Below, piece by piece: positions 44,139 through 53,508 of a stretch of DNA of 64,000 bases. Source of the DNA: Canibacter zhuwentaonis. Lineage in GTDB: Bacteria > Actinomycetota > Actinomycetes > Actinomycetales > Microbacteriaceae. Each line of letters opens with the position of its first letter. The first letter of the stretch is position 1. Below the pieces are notes generated by a model that saw only the letters and a list, made by a program, of their open reading frames with translations, did not search any database and was not told the DNA's origin. The DNA lies in the NCBI RefSeq assembly GCF_018531125.1, contig NZ_JAHDSY010000008.1. One strand, written 5' to 3'. The translations under genes were made by a program, and so were the position numbers.

Positions 44139-45995
44139 ATGCAGGATAATCGGGAGAAGTTTAAGCCCGCTCCGGGGGAGGTGCCGGGTTCTCCTGGAGT
44201 TTATCGCTTTGCTGACAGCATTGGGCGGGTGCTTTATATTGGCAAAGCCAAAAATCTACGCAGTCGCTTGGCAAACTATTTTCAGCCCTATCAGCGGCTA
44301 GCGCCGCGCACCCAGCAAATGCTAAGTCGCGCGGCAACTCTAAGCTGGACTGTTGTTGCCAGCGACACAGAAGCGCTTGTGCTCGAACAGGACTGGATCA
44401 GAAGACAGCAGCCCCGTTATAACGTGCTGTTTCGTGACGATAAAACCTTCCCGTATCTGGTCGTAACACTCGGCAGTAAAGCACCGCGCCTGATAATCAC
44501 GCGCAATCCGCGTATTAAAGGCGCTAAATATTACGGTCCGTATCCCAAAGCCGGTCCGCTAAAAGAAACGGTAAACCTGATTAACCAGGCGTTTACCGTG
44601 CGCACCTGCAATGACTCCGAGTATAACCGCGCAATGCGCTCGGGCAAGCCCTGTTTTGCCGGGCAAATTGGCAGGTGTCACGGGCCCTGCTCAATGCTTG
44701 TGAGCTGGCAAGAGCACGATGCCGCGGTGGCAGATATGGTGCGATTTTTGAACCGCCTTGACACCGTTAAAATCCATGAAATCGAGCGTGAAATGCGTGC
44801 GGCGGCTGAGGTGCAAGACTATGCAAAAGCGACTGTGCTGCGCAATCAAATACGGGCTCTGAACTTAATTATTGAGCGTAACAACATTGTTTTCAGAGCG
44901 GACACAAACGCTGACTTTTTCGGTATTTACGCTGACGAGCTGGTCGCTGTTGTGCACCATTTTATTGTTATTAACGGCAGGCTCCGCGGCGAGAAATCAT
45001 GGCGGGTTGATATCGGTCTTGAAGCCACAAAAGAAGAACTGCTACAGCAGGCGGTGCAAACAGCTTACGACGCGAATAATCCACCGCCCCCTGAAATCTT
45101 AGTGTCAGAAAACATTCCCGATCTCGAGAGTGTGTCGCAGGTACTTTCTCAGCTGCGCCCGCGCGGGGGGCGGGTTGCGATTCAAAAACCCCTGCGCGGT
45201 GAAAAAGCGCAGCTTATGCAGACTGCGGTGCGCAACGCGGGGGAGATGCTGATCCGCTATAAACTCAAGCGCACCAACGACCTGATCAGTCGCACTGAGT
45301 CGCTCGCACAGCTGCAAGAGGCGCTTGCGCTGCCGGAGCCGCCGCTGCGCATTGAGTGCGTTGACGTGTCGCACCTGCAGGGCACGGAGGTTGTTGCGTC
45401 ACTGGTTGTTTTTGAAGACGGGCTGCCGGTTAAATCAGCCTACAGGCGTTATAAGCTGGAGGATCATAATGACGATGTTGATTCGATCTACCAGGTTATT
45501 AGCCGCCGGGCTGCCGCACTGAGCAAGCCAGACGCGCCCGCGCGTGAGCGTCCGCAGATGTTTTTGATTGACGGTGCCGCGCCGCAGGCGCAGGCGGCCC
45601 GCGCTGCGCTCGCAGCGCACGGGATCACCGATATTGCGGTGTGCGGCATTGCTAAACGGCTTGAAGAGCTGTGGTTGCCCGGCAGTGAATTTCCGGTTAT
45701 TTTGTCGCGCAACAGCGAGGTGCTGTTTCTGGTGCAGCGAATCCGCGACGAAGCACACCGCTTCGCAATAACCTTTCACCGCGCCCGGAGAGCCGCGGCA
45801 ATCACGAGCGATTTGGCTACGCTGCAGGGGGTTGGCAAAGTGCGGATGCAAAAGCTGCTGCGCCATTTCGGGTCGAGCAAGCGGGTGCGCGCCGCTTCCG
45901 CTGCGGAAATTGCCGCGGTTGACGGTGTTGGTGAGACTCTGGCAGCTCAGATTTACGAGCAATTGCACGGAGACATTGCGCCTGATCCGGTATAG
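44139..45995 (+). CDS. uvrC: UvrABC system protein C
   Basis: 618 aa. GIY-YIG domain (SPGVYRFADSIGRVLYIGKAK), UVR motif (about residue 210), RNase H-like endonuclease domain (IECVDVSHLQG ... FLIDGAAPQAQAA) and C-terminal helix-hairpin-helix (LQGVGKVRMQKLL, VDGVGETLAAQIY). It cuts on both sides of the lesion. A decayed copy of its 3' end follows. Confidence 0.97.
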   Translation: MQDNREKFKPAPGEVPGSPGVYRFADSIGRVLYIGKAKNLRSRLANYFQPYQRLAPRTQQMLSRAATLSWTVVASDTEALVLEQDWIRRQQPRYNVLFRDDKTFPYLVVTLGSKAPRLIITRNPRIKGAKYYGPYPKAGPLKETVNLINQAFTVRTCNDSEYNRAMRSGKPCFAGQIGRCHGPCSMLVSWQEHDAAVADMVRFLNRLDTVKIHEIEREMRAAAEVQDYAKATVLRNQIRALNLIIERNNIVFRADTNADFFGIYADELVAVVHHFIVINGRLRGEKSWRVDIGLEATKEELLQQAVQTAYDANNPPPPEILVSENIPDLESVSQVLSQLRPRGGRVAIQKPLRGEKAQLMQTAVRNAGEMLIRYKLKRTNDLISRTESLAQLQEALALPEPPLRIECVDVSHLQGTEVVASLVVFEDGLPVKSAYRRYKLEDHNDDVDSIYQVISRRAAALSKPDAPARERPQMFLIDGAAPQAQAARAALAAHGITDIAVCGIAKRLEELWLPGSEFPVILSRNSEVLFLVQRIRDEAHRFAITFHRARRAAAITSDLATLQGVGKVRMQKLLRHFGSSKRVRAASAAEIAAVDGVGETLAAQIYEQLHGDIAPDPV

Positions 45996-46003
45996 CCGGT
46001 AGA

Positions 46004-46083
46004 TAATCGCCACAGTTGACGGCGTTGGCGAGGCTCAGATTTATGAGCAGCTGCAAGGGGATGCTGCACTTGAGCAAACCTAA
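46004..46083 (+). pseudogene. Relic of a duplicated uvrC 3' end
   Basis: The translation ATVDGVGEAQIYEQLQGDAA, followed by LEQT and a stop, matches the uvrC C-terminus (AAVDGVGETLAAQIYEQLHG) with a 3-codon deletion and several changes. It has no start. It is best read as a short tandem duplication now decaying. Confidence 0.7.
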
Positions 46084-46130
46084 CCGATGGTTATATGAGC
46101 ATTATTTTTCGCGAATAGGGGGTAACATTA

Positions 46131-46159
46131 TTGTTACTTGCGAGTGCATGTTTTAATAC
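46131..46159 (+). promoter_or_regulatory. Promoter of rapZ
   Basis: -35 TTGTTA (46131-46136), a 17-base spacer and -10 TAATAC (46154-46159), 15 bases before the ATG at 46175 with GAGGG between. Confidence 0.45.
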
Positions 46160-46174
46160 TGTTATGAGGGCAAA

Positions 46175-47047
46175 ATGCAGACAGAAGCTACACAGGATAT
46201 CCTAATCGTCGCCGGTATGTCTGGCGCGGGCCGCACCACTGCGGCAAAAACGCTCGACGATATGGGCTGGTATGTTGTTGACAATCTGCCGCTGTGGCTG
46301 CTTACAACGGTGGCGGATATGGCAGAGCGCACAGACGGCGCACTGTCACAGATAGCGGCGGTAATCGACGCGCGCGGGCGCGACATCACCAGGAGCGTAC
46401 GTGAAACCATTGCCGAGCTATCAGGCAAAGCGCGGGTGCGCCTGCTGTTTTTAGAGGCCACCGACGAGGTGCTTGTGCGCCGCTATGATTCTGTGCGCAG
46501 GCCACATCCGCTGATGGGCGAGGGAAGCCTGATCGACGGGATTCGTGCCGAGCGGGAGAGGGTGCATGAGCTGCGCCAGATAAGCGACTACATTATTGAC
46601 ACAACAAGTTTTAACGTGCACCAGCTCACAACCCATATCAGAGACCTTTTTGACACCGCCACCGCGCCCAAACTGCACCTTGTTGTGCAGAGTTTCGGCT
46701 TCAAATACGGCACTCCGGCGGATGCGGATCTAATGGTCGATATGCGATTTTTGCCAAACCCGTTCTGGGATCCGCAGTTGCGCGATCTAACGGGGGTTGA
46801 TGCTGCCGTTAGTGATTTTGTGCTGAGCCGTGAGGGTGCGCGTGAGTTTCTTGACGGGTACTGCGAAGCGCTAAAGCCGGTTTTTGCGGGCTATCAGCGT
46901 GAAAACAAGCACCACGCTATGCTCGCGGTCGGCTGCACCGGCGGCAAACACAGGTCGGTTGCCTCAGCTAATTTTTTGGCGGCAAAGCTCGCTGAGCTTG
47001 AGGGTGTGCAGGTTTCGCTGCGGCACCGTGATTTAGGGCGCGAATAA
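46175..47047 (+). CDS. rapZ: RapZ/YvcJ-family nucleotide-binding protein
   Basis: 290 aa. P-loop GMSGAGRT (Arg instead of Lys, common in this family), VVDNLPLWLL, then the C-terminal domain with SFGFKYGTP, DMRFLPNPFWDP, DGYCEALKPVF and GCTGGKHRSVA. E. coli RapZ is an RNA adaptor; in Actinobacteria the role is unclear. SD GAGGG. Its 3' end overlaps mtnA on the other strand by 15 bases. The usual next gene, yvcK, is missing. Confidence 0.95.
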   Translation: MQTEATQDILIVAGMSGAGRTTAAKTLDDMGWYVVDNLPLWLLTTVADMAERTDGALSQIAAVIDARGRDITRSVRETIAELSGKARVRLLFLEATDEVLVRRYDSVRRPHPLMGEGSLIDGIRAERERVHELRQISDYIIDTTSFNVHQLTTHIRDLFDTATAPKLHLVVQSFGFKYGTPADADLMVDMRFLPNPFWDPQLRDLTGVDAAVSDFVLSREGAREFLDGYCEALKPVFAGYQRENKHHAMLAVGCTGGKHRSVASANFLAAKLAELEGVQVSLRHRDLGRE

Positions 47048-48061
47048 CGGCTGTTGTGTAACTGCCGGTTCAACCACGCCGCGCTCCGTGACGATAGCGG
47101 ATATCAGGTCGTGCGGGGTCACGTCAAAGGCGGGGTTAAAGGCTTTTACTCCCGGGGATGCTAGTTTAACTCCGGCAAGTTCCAAAACCTCTGCGTCATC
47201 ACGGTTTTCAATCTCAACTAAATTACCGCTTGCGGTTGTAGCATCAACAGTGGAATATGGAGCCGCCACAATAAAGGGGATTTGTGCGCGTGCGCAGGCG
47301 AGAGCTAGCGCAAGCGAACCTATTTTATTGGCGCTGTCACCGTTTGCGGTGATGCGATCCGCTCCGATTATGGCAAAATCAACTAACCCGCGCAGAATCG
47401 TGCTCGCCGCAGCGCCATCAACCTGCACCAGGTGTGGAATGCCATCCTGCGTCAGTTCCCAGCTGGTGAGGCGCGTGCCCTGCAAAAGCGGGCGGGTTTC
47501 GTCGACGTACACCATCTCAAGCTGGCCGCGCGTATGCAGCTCGTGCAAAATGCCGTACCCGGTGCCCCAGGCGGTTGTTGCGAGTGCTCCCGTGTTGCAG
47601 TGGGTGATTGCGCGCAGTTTGTGCTTGCCCAGTTTGCTTGTGAGCCAGTCTGCCCCGAGCTGCGACAGTTTGCGGTTTGCCGCTTCGTCTGCGCGGGCAA
47701 TTTTGTGCGCGGCTGTAAGCACCGCCTCAAACCCATGTGAATACTGCGCGGCAACCTGTTTTGCGCCCCATGCGAGATTTACCGCAGTGGGGCGCGCATC
47801 CGCTAGCTGCTCAAAAGCGGCGCGCAATTGCGCTTCGCCCCAGCCATCGCGTTTGCTTTCTAGCATCGCCACGGCAATCCCGTACGCGCCAGCGGCTCCG
47901 AGCGCGGGTGCGCCCCGCACAGTAAGGGTCTTTACCGCGTCAATTAGTTGTGCTACGGTTGTGATGTCTAAATAAGCTGTTGTCGCTGGCAGCGCCCGCT
48001 GATCGATGAGGCGCAAAAAACCGCCTGCGGGGGTGCTGATCCACTCGATTGCTTTTGTCAA
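47033..48061 (-). CDS. mtnA: S-methyl-5-thioribose-1-phosphate isomerase
   Basis: 342 aa. Motifs RGAPALGAAGAYG, THCNTGALAT with the catalytic Cys, VYVDETRPLLQG, IIGADRIT with the catalytic Asp, and NKIGSLALAL. It isomerises methylthioribose-1-phosphate to the ribulose form in methionine salvage. TTG start with an AAGAAG-type SD. It replaces yvcK between rapZ and whiA, in antisense orientation; no other salvage gene is nearby. Confidence 0.93.
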   Translation of the reverse strand: MTKAIEWISTPAGGFLRLIDQRALPATTAYLDITTVAQLIDAVKTLTVRGAPALGAAGAYGIAVAMLESKRDGWGEAQLRAAFEQLADARPTAVNLAWGAKQVAAQYSHGFEAVLTAAHKIARADEAANRKLSQLGADWLTSKLGKHKLRAITHCNTGALATTAWGTGYGILHELHTRGQLEMVYVDETRPLLQGTRLTSWELTQDGIPHLVQVDGAAASTILRGLVDFAIIGADRITANGDSANKIGSLALALACARAQIPFIVAAPYSTVDATTASGNLVEIENRDDAEVLELAGVKLASPGVKAFNPAFDVTPHDLISAIVTERGVVEPAVTQQPLFAP

Positions 48062-48230
48062 AGTGCTTCTTTCGGTTCTGTGTAATATTTTCTTTACACA
48101 AGTATATGACCGGCATCGGTATATGACCAGCCTGTTTAGAGCCTGGCAAAAACAGTTTGGGTGTAAATATTTTGGCGCTATTTGGCGTACAATATTTTCT
48201 TGCGAATAAGATTTTAGAAAGGACAGCTCT

Positions 48231-49253
48231 GTGGGGGATGGGATCGTTGATTACACCAGTCTGGTGTATCGGGAGCTGTGTAGCGTAAAAACGCAGCACG
48301 CGAGCGTGCGCAAAGCTGAGCTGGTAACCATCCTGCGGCTGGCGGGCAGTATGAGCCGCATTGCGGGCAGGTTAGCGCCGGTGTACGAGGTTGATTTGCG
48401 CAATGAGCACACTGTTGTGCGCGTGCGACAGGCGCTGTCTCAGGTGTACGGGGTTGCGAGTGAGGGCTTCAAAAGCCCCGGCAATAAGGAAAATCCGCGC
48501 TTTTCGGTGCGGATCGCGCGGGGCGCTGAAATTACCCGCTTAACCGGTATTTGGGATGTTAAGCGGGGCAGAAACATCCTGGGGTTTCCAAACAGCATTA
48601 TGACAGGCTCGCTCGAAGAGATGCGGGGAATGCTGCGCGGTGCGTTTTTGGCGCGCGGCAGTCTCATCAGAAAGGGCAACTCGCTCAGTCTGGAGTTTGA
48701 GTGCGGTAACCACCTGCTTGCAACTGGAATTATGGGTGCTATCAGCAGGTTTAATGTTAAGTCCGTAATGCGTGAGACGCGCGGAGCTGTTAGGGTGCAC
48801 ATACGCGAGGGCGAAGATGTTGTGAAGCTGCTGCAGGAGATAGGTGCTCATATGCACGCGAACAAGCTAAACCAAGCCAAGCTCGAGCGCGCCCGCCGCG
48901 GCGCTGCAAACAGGCTTGTAAACTTTGACGACGCCAATCTGCAGCGTTCTACGGCGGCTTCTGCTGTGGCTCGGAAGCGGATTAAGCGCGCTTTCGAGAT
49001 TCTTGACGGGCAGGTATCAGCGAAACTGCGCGAGGCCGGTGAGCTGCGCTTGCAGTATGTCGAGGCAAGTCTTGAGGAATTGGGCGCGAAAGCAGATCCG
49101 CCCCTCACCAAAGACACAGTCGCTGGCAGGATCCGACGCCTGTTACAAACCGCGGATAAAGTTGCCGAGAAAAAAGGCATTCCGGACACAAACGCGGATA
49201 TTGATAGCGGTCGAAACACGGGCGCGGATATTTCAGGGTCGCCTAAAAACTGA
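48231..49253 (+). CDS. whiA: Sporulation/cell-division regulator WhiA
   Basis: 340 aa from GTG 48231, AAAGGAC upstream. N-terminal LAGLIDADG-like half (AELVTILRLAGS ... RGAFLARGSL), C-terminal helix-turn-helix (VEASLEELGAKADPPLTKDTVAGRIRRL). In Actinobacteria it is a DNA-binding regulator of division genes; here the organism need not sporulate. It has a polar tail of about 25 residues after the HTH. Confidence 0.95.
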   Translation: MGDGIVDYTSLVYRELCSVKTQHASVRKAELVTILRLAGSMSRIAGRLAPVYEVDLRNEHTVVRVRQALSQVYGVASEGFKSPGNKENPRFSVRIARGAEITRLTGIWDVKRGRNILGFPNSIMTGSLEEMRGMLRGAFLARGSLIRKGNSLSLEFECGNHLLATGIMGAISRFNVKSVMRETRGAVRVHIREGEDVVKLLQEIGAHMHANKLNQAKLERARRGAANRLVNFDDANLQRSTAASAVARKRIKRAFEILDGQVSAKLREAGELRLQYVEASLEELGAKADPPLTKDTVAGRIRRLLQTADKVAEKKGIPDTNADIDSGRNTGADISGSPKN

Positions 49254-49337
49254 AGCAGGTGTGAGGCGGCTGGGCTAGAATGCTAGGTATGCCAGTCTAA
49301 TTGGGCTGTTTACGGCAACCGATATTTAAGGATTAGT

Positions 49338-49955
49338 ATGTCAGTTTATAAACTACCAGAGCTAGAGTACGATTACAGCGCGCTTGAGCCGCATATCAGT
49401 GCGCGGATTATGGAGCTGCACCACAGCAAACACCATAACGCGTATGTGACCGGCGCTAATGCGGCGCTTGAGGCGCTTGCGCAGGCGCGAGCGGCGGATG
49501 ATTTCAGCGGTGTTAACAAGTTCGAAAAAGACCTTGCTTTTAACCTTGGCGGTCACGTTAACCACTCGATTTTCTGGACGAACCTAACCTCGGAGGGTGA
49601 CTCGCGCCCCGAGGGTGAGCTCGCGAGCGCTATTGACGAGTTCTTTGGCTCTTTTGAGGGTTTCCGTAAGCATTTTTCTGCTAACGCGCTGGGGATTCAG
49701 GGTTCTGGCTGGTCTGCTCTTGTGTGGGATACGCTCGGGCAGCGTCTTAACGTGCAGCAGTTCTTTGACCAGCAGGCAAACTTCCCGGCCGGCAGCGTGC
49801 CAGTGCTAATGCTTGATATGTGGGAGCACGCTTTCTACCTTGACTACGTAAACGTGAAGGCCGACTATGTAGACGCATTCTGGAAGATTGTGAACTGGCA
49901 GAACGTGCAGGATCGTCTTGCACGCGCGCGCACTCAGACTTCTGGTCTAATCTAA
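49338..49955 (+). CDS. sodA: Superoxide dismutase (Mn/Fe family)
   Basis: 205 aa. Metal ligands His28, His76, Asp160 and His164 in the usual motifs (MELHHSKHH, GGHVNHSIFW, DMWEHAFYLDY). Mn or Fe preference cannot be settled by eye. AAGGA upstream. A TAGAAT box at 49276-49281 may be its -10. Confidence 0.96.
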   Translation: MSVYKLPELEYDYSALEPHISARIMELHHSKHHNAYVTGANAALEALAQARAADDFSGVNKFEKDLAFNLGGHVNHSIFWTNLTSEGDSRPEGELASAIDEFFGSFEGFRKHFSANALGIQGSGWSALVWDTLGQRLNVQQFFDQQANFPAGSVPVLMLDMWEHAFYLDYVNVKADYVDAFWKIVNWQNVQDRLARARTQTSGLI

Positions 49956-50059
49956 AGCTAAAGTAAAATTAATATTTCGTAAAACAATAGTGCGGGGCTT
50001 TGCTTTACGGTAAAGTCTCCGGTTCATTTTTATACAACTGAAAGGCAAGTGATCTTTAT

Positions 50060-51073
50060 ATGAGCACACGTGTTGCTATTAACGGTTTTGGCAGGATAGG
50101 GCGTAACTATATGCGCGCGCTTGTTGAGCAAAACGTGAATCTCGAAGTAGTTGCTGTTAATGACCTGACAGACACTAAAACACTTGCGCACCTGCTCCGC
50201 AGGGATACTGTTGGCGGACTGTTTAACGCAGAGATTAGCCACGATGATAACAGCATCACGGTTAACAACAAAAAAATTAAAGTTTGTAGCGAGGCAGATC
50301 CCAAGAATCTCCCGTGGGGCGAGCTTAATATCGACATTGTGATTGAAAGCACGGGTCGGTTTACGACGGTGGAGGGCGCGGGTGCGCACCTTACAGCGGG
50401 CGCTAAAAAGGTGATTATTTCAGCTCCGGCTAAGGGCGGCGCGCCAATGTTTGTTGTTGGCGTAAACGAAGACAGTTACGACCCTGAAAAGCATGACATC
50501 GTTTCTAATGCCTCGTGCACAACCAACTGTTTAGCTCCGCTGGCTCACGTTTTTAACGAGAACTTTGGCATTAAACAGGGCTTTATGATGACCGCTCACG
50601 CTTACACCGCAGACCAGCGCCTGCAGGATCTGCCGCACAGTGACCTGCGCCGTGCACGCGCGGCGGCTGCAAACATTGTACCAACCTCAACGGGCGCGGC
50701 GGCTGCTATTGGTGCGGTTATTCCTGAACTCGACGGCAAACTTGACGGCAGCTCTTACCGGGTGCCAATTCCGGTGGGTTCAATCGTTGATCTAACACTG
50801 ATTGCTGAGCGTGATGATTTAACCGCGGCAGAGATTAATGATGCCTATCGCAAAGCATCACAGAGCGGCAGGCTGCAGGGCATTCTCGAGTACAGCGAAG
50901 AGCCGCTTGTTTCCAGCGATATTGTGCACAATCCGCATCCGTCAATTTTTGATTCCGGACTAACAGCGGTGCAGGGCAGCCTGGTTAAAGTTTCAGCCTG
51001 GTACGACAACGAGTGGGGTTACTCTAATCAGCTTGTTACGCTTACCAGCTACATCGGCGAGCGTCTTTCTTAA
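50060..51073 (+). CDS. gap: Glyceraldehyde-3-phosphate dehydrogenase, type I
   Basis: 337 aa. Rossmann start VAINGFGRIGRN, NDL after beta-2 (NAD preference), catalytic Cys153 in SNASCTTNCLAPLAH, and the WYDNEWGYSNQ C-terminal motif. It performs the oxidative step of glycolysis. First gene of gap-pgk-tpiA. Confidence 0.97.
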   Translation: MSTRVAINGFGRIGRNYMRALVEQNVNLEVVAVNDLTDTKTLAHLLRRDTVGGLFNAEISHDDNSITVNNKKIKVCSEADPKNLPWGELNIDIVIESTGRFTTVEGAGAHLTAGAKKVIISAPAKGGAPMFVVGVNEDSYDPEKHDIVSNASCTTNCLAPLAHVFNENFGIKQGFMMTAHAYTADQRLQDLPHSDLRRARAAAANIVPTSTGAAAAIGAVIPELDGKLDGSSYRVPIPVGSIVDLTLIAERDDLTAAEINDAYRKASQSGRLQGILEYSEEPLVSSDIVHNPHPSIFDSGLTAVQGSLVKVSAWYDNEWGYSNQLVTLTSYIGERLS

Positions 51074-51090
51074 GTGTTAAAAAATGACTA

Positions 51091-51126
51091 AGGGCAACGG
51101 TTTTACGCAGGTAACAGCGTTGCCCT
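51091..51126 (+). terminator. Hairpin between gap and pgk
   Basis: AGGGCAACG (51091-51099) pairs with CGTTGCCCT (51118-51126). No T run follows, so it is probably an RNA-stability or partial attenuation element rather than a full terminator. Confidence 0.5.
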
Positions 51127-51152
51127 CAAAACTTTAGAGCTGGAGTTTATAT

Positions 51153-52355
51153 ATGCGCACACTTAGTGACCTAGGGGCACTGCAGGGCAAAACTGTTTTG
51201 TTGCGGGCTGATCTCAATGTGCCGCTAAAAGACGGCAAAATAACGGACGACGGGCGAGTGCGAGCGGCGCTCGGCACGATTAATGAGCTGCGCGAAAGCG
51301 GCGCTAAAATTGTTGTGATAAGCCATCTTGGGCGTCCCGCTGGTAAAGTTGTTGATGGGCTGTCGCTGACACCAGTTGCGCAGCGGCTCACCGAACTTTT
51401 AGAAGTTGATGTGCGGTTTGTTGCTGACACGGTAGGGCAGCAGGCGCAGGAGGCCGTTGCAGAGCTTACTGAGGGTGATGTGCTGGTGCTTGAAAACCTG
51501 CGCTTCAACGCCGCAGAGACGAGCAAAAACGCGCAGGAACGCGCGGAGTTTGCGGCGCAGCTGGCAGCTCTTGCGGATGTTTTTGTGCTTGACGGCTTCG
51601 GTGTTGTGCATCGCGAGCAGGCGAGCGTAACGGATGTTGCGCGGTTACTGCCGGCGGCGGCGGGCAGGCTTGTTGCCACCGAGGTTGAAATGCTCAAAAA
51701 ACTAATTGATGAGCCTGAGCGCCCCTATATTGTTGTGCTCGGCGGGTCAAAAGTTTCTGATAAGCTCGGCGTTATTGATCGCCTACTAGACAGCGTGGAC
51801 ACACTGTTGATCGGCGGCGGTATGGTTTTCACTTTCCTTAAAGCCAAGGGTTACGATGTTGCCGCGAGTTTGCTCGAATCAGATCAGCTCGATACGGTGC
51901 GCGAATATCTCTCCCGGGCGGCTGAAAAGGGCGTTGAAATTGTGCTCCCCAGCGATATTGTGGTTGCGCAGCGCTTTGCCGCCGATTCTCCCTTTGCTGT
52001 TGTTAGCTCAGCTAAAATTGCGGAGTCTAAGTTCGGTGACAACGGTATCGGGCTTGACATCGGTCCTGAGAGCGCAAGAGATTTTGCCGAGCGGATCGTA
52101 GCTGCCAAGACCGTATTTTGGAACGGACCGATGGGCGTGTTTGAAATGCCGGCGTTCTCGCTGGGCACTAAAACCGTGGCGCAGGCACTCACTAAAGTGC
52201 AGGGCGTTGCGGTTGTTGGCGGCGGTGATTCTGCCGCTGCGGTGCGCGAGTTTGGTTTTAGTGACGCTGATTTCACGCACATTTCAACGGGCGGTGGTGC
52301 CAGCCTAGAATTTTTAGAGGGCAAAAAATTGCCCGGTTTGGAGGAAATAGCATGA
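51153..52355 (+). CDS. pgk: Phosphoglycerate kinase
   Basis: 400 aa. RADLNVPLKDGKITDDGR, SHLGRP, ENLRF, GGSKVSDK and the GGGDSAAAV nucleotide site are all present. It makes ATP from 1,3-bisphosphoglycerate. It overlaps tpiA by 4 bases (ATGA). Confidence 0.97.
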   Translation: MRTLSDLGALQGKTVLLRADLNVPLKDGKITDDGRVRAALGTINELRESGAKIVVISHLGRPAGKVVDGLSLTPVAQRLTELLEVDVRFVADTVGQQAQEAVAELTEGDVLVLENLRFNAAETSKNAQERAEFAAQLAALADVFVLDGFGVVHREQASVTDVARLLPAAAGRLVATEVEMLKKLIDEPERPYIVVLGGSKVSDKLGVIDRLLDSVDTLLIGGGMVFTFLKAKGYDVAASLLESDQLDTVREYLSRAAEKGVEIVLPSDIVVAQRFAADSPFAVVSSAKIAESKFGDNGIGLDIGPESARDFAERIVAAKTVFWNGPMGVFEMPAFSLGTKTVAQALTKVQGVAVVGGGDSAAAVREFGFSDADFTHISTGGGASLEFLEGKKLPGLEEIA

Positions 52356-53137
52356 ACACACAGCGCAAGCCGCTAATAGCAGGCAATTGGAAGATGAACT
52401 ACGATCATTTGCAGGCTCTGGCGTTTTTACAGAAACTCTCCTGGAGTCTTAAAAACACCGCTTACGATAGTTCAGTAACCGAGGTCGCGGTGTTCCCGCC
52501 GTTCACCGATTTACGCTCTGCGCAAACTATTGTGGTCAGCGAAAAACTGCCCATAAAAATTGGCGCACAAGATGTTTCGCACGAGCAATCAGGCGCGTAC
52601 ACGGGCGACATTGCGGCTGCTTTTTTGAGCAGTTTAGATGTTAGCTATGTGATTGTTGGACACTCTGAGCGCCGTGAGTATCACGCGGAAACCGACTCTC
52701 TCGTGGGCAAAAAATCAGCTGCCGCGCTGACCGCTGGAATCACCCCGGTTATATGCGTCGGTGAGAGCCTGCAGCAGCGCGAGGAGCAGGGCACGGCCGT
52801 GCCGCTGGTGCAGCTAACAGAGGTTCTTGCCGAGGTGCCAGAGGGTGCGGAATTCGTAATTGCCTACGAACCTGTGTGGGCAATCGGGAGCGGACAGGCC
52901 GCAATGGCAGCCCAGGCGCAAGAAATGTGCTCACATATCCGCTCAAAACTGCGCGAACTGCGCGGCGAGGAGGTTGCATCCGCAACTCGCATTCTCTATG
53001 GCGGATCGGTGAAGAGTGACAATATCGCCGAGTTTATGCAGCAGCCTGATGTTGACGGGGCTTTAGTCGGCGGTGCGAGTTTGAAGATTGACGAGTTCAC
53101 CAAGATAGTTCAGTATCAGACGGGCTCAGCAGAGTAA
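52352..53137 (+). CDS. tpiA: Triosephosphate isomerase
   Basis: 261 aa. AGNWKMN with the catalytic Lys, VIVGHSERR with the catalytic His, AYEPVWAIGSG with the catalytic Glu, and YGGSVKSDN. Interconverts DHAP and GAP. Translationally coupled to pgk. Confidence 0.97.
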   Translation: MNTQRKPLIAGNWKMNYDHLQALAFLQKLSWSLKNTAYDSSVTEVAVFPPFTDLRSAQTIVVSEKLPIKIGAQDVSHEQSGAYTGDIAAAFLSSLDVSYVIVGHSERREYHAETDSLVGKKSAAALTAGITPVICVGESLQQREEQGTAVPLVQLTEVLAEVPEGAEFVIAYEPVWAIGSGQAAMAAQAQEMCSHIRSKLRELRGEEVASATRILYGGSVKSDNIAEFMQQPDVDGALVGGASLKIDEFTKIVQYQTGSAE

Positions 53138-53243
53138 GGCGATTAAGCAGTTGTGGATTACTTGTATGCGCGACTCGCGATATACTGTATTAAAGTAGAA
53201 TTGTCGTGTGTACGACTTTTTGATTATTACTAGAAAGATTACT

Positions 53244-53498
53244 GTGCAAATTACTCAGATAATTTTAACCGTGTTGTTAGTGCTCACCAGCTTTGTTTTA
53301 ACGCTGTTTATTTTGCTCCACAAGGGGCGCGGCGGCGGTCTTTCGGATATGTTCGGTGGCGGTGTTACATCTAATCTGGGCAGCTCCGGTGTTGCCGAGC
53401 GCAACCTCAACAGAATCACAGTTGTTGTGGCGCTGGTCTGGTTCACCTGTGTTGTTGTGCTGGGCGTGCTCGCAAAGCTCGCACCTGCGGCCGTTTAG
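53244..53498 (+). CDS. secG: Preprotein translocase subunit SecG
   Basis: 84 aa from GTG 53244 (GAAAG upstream), giving the family-typical MQITQIILTVLLVLTS start. Two membrane helices flank the LLHKGRGGGLSDMFGGG loop, diagnostic of SecG. The open frame extends upstream to 53208 without support. A TAGAAT box lies at 53196-53201. Confidence 0.92.
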   Translation: MQITQIILTVLLVLTSFVLTLFILLHKGRGGGLSDMFGGGVTSNLGSSGVAERNLNRITVVVALVWFTCVVVLGVLAKLAPAAV

Positions 53499-53508
53499 GG
53501 GTTAACGT

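Noticed and set aside
47088..47975. Plus-strand ORF opposite mtnA
   Set aside because: Low-complexity Ser/Ala/Cys shadow; MtnA on the minus strand has all catalytic motifs.
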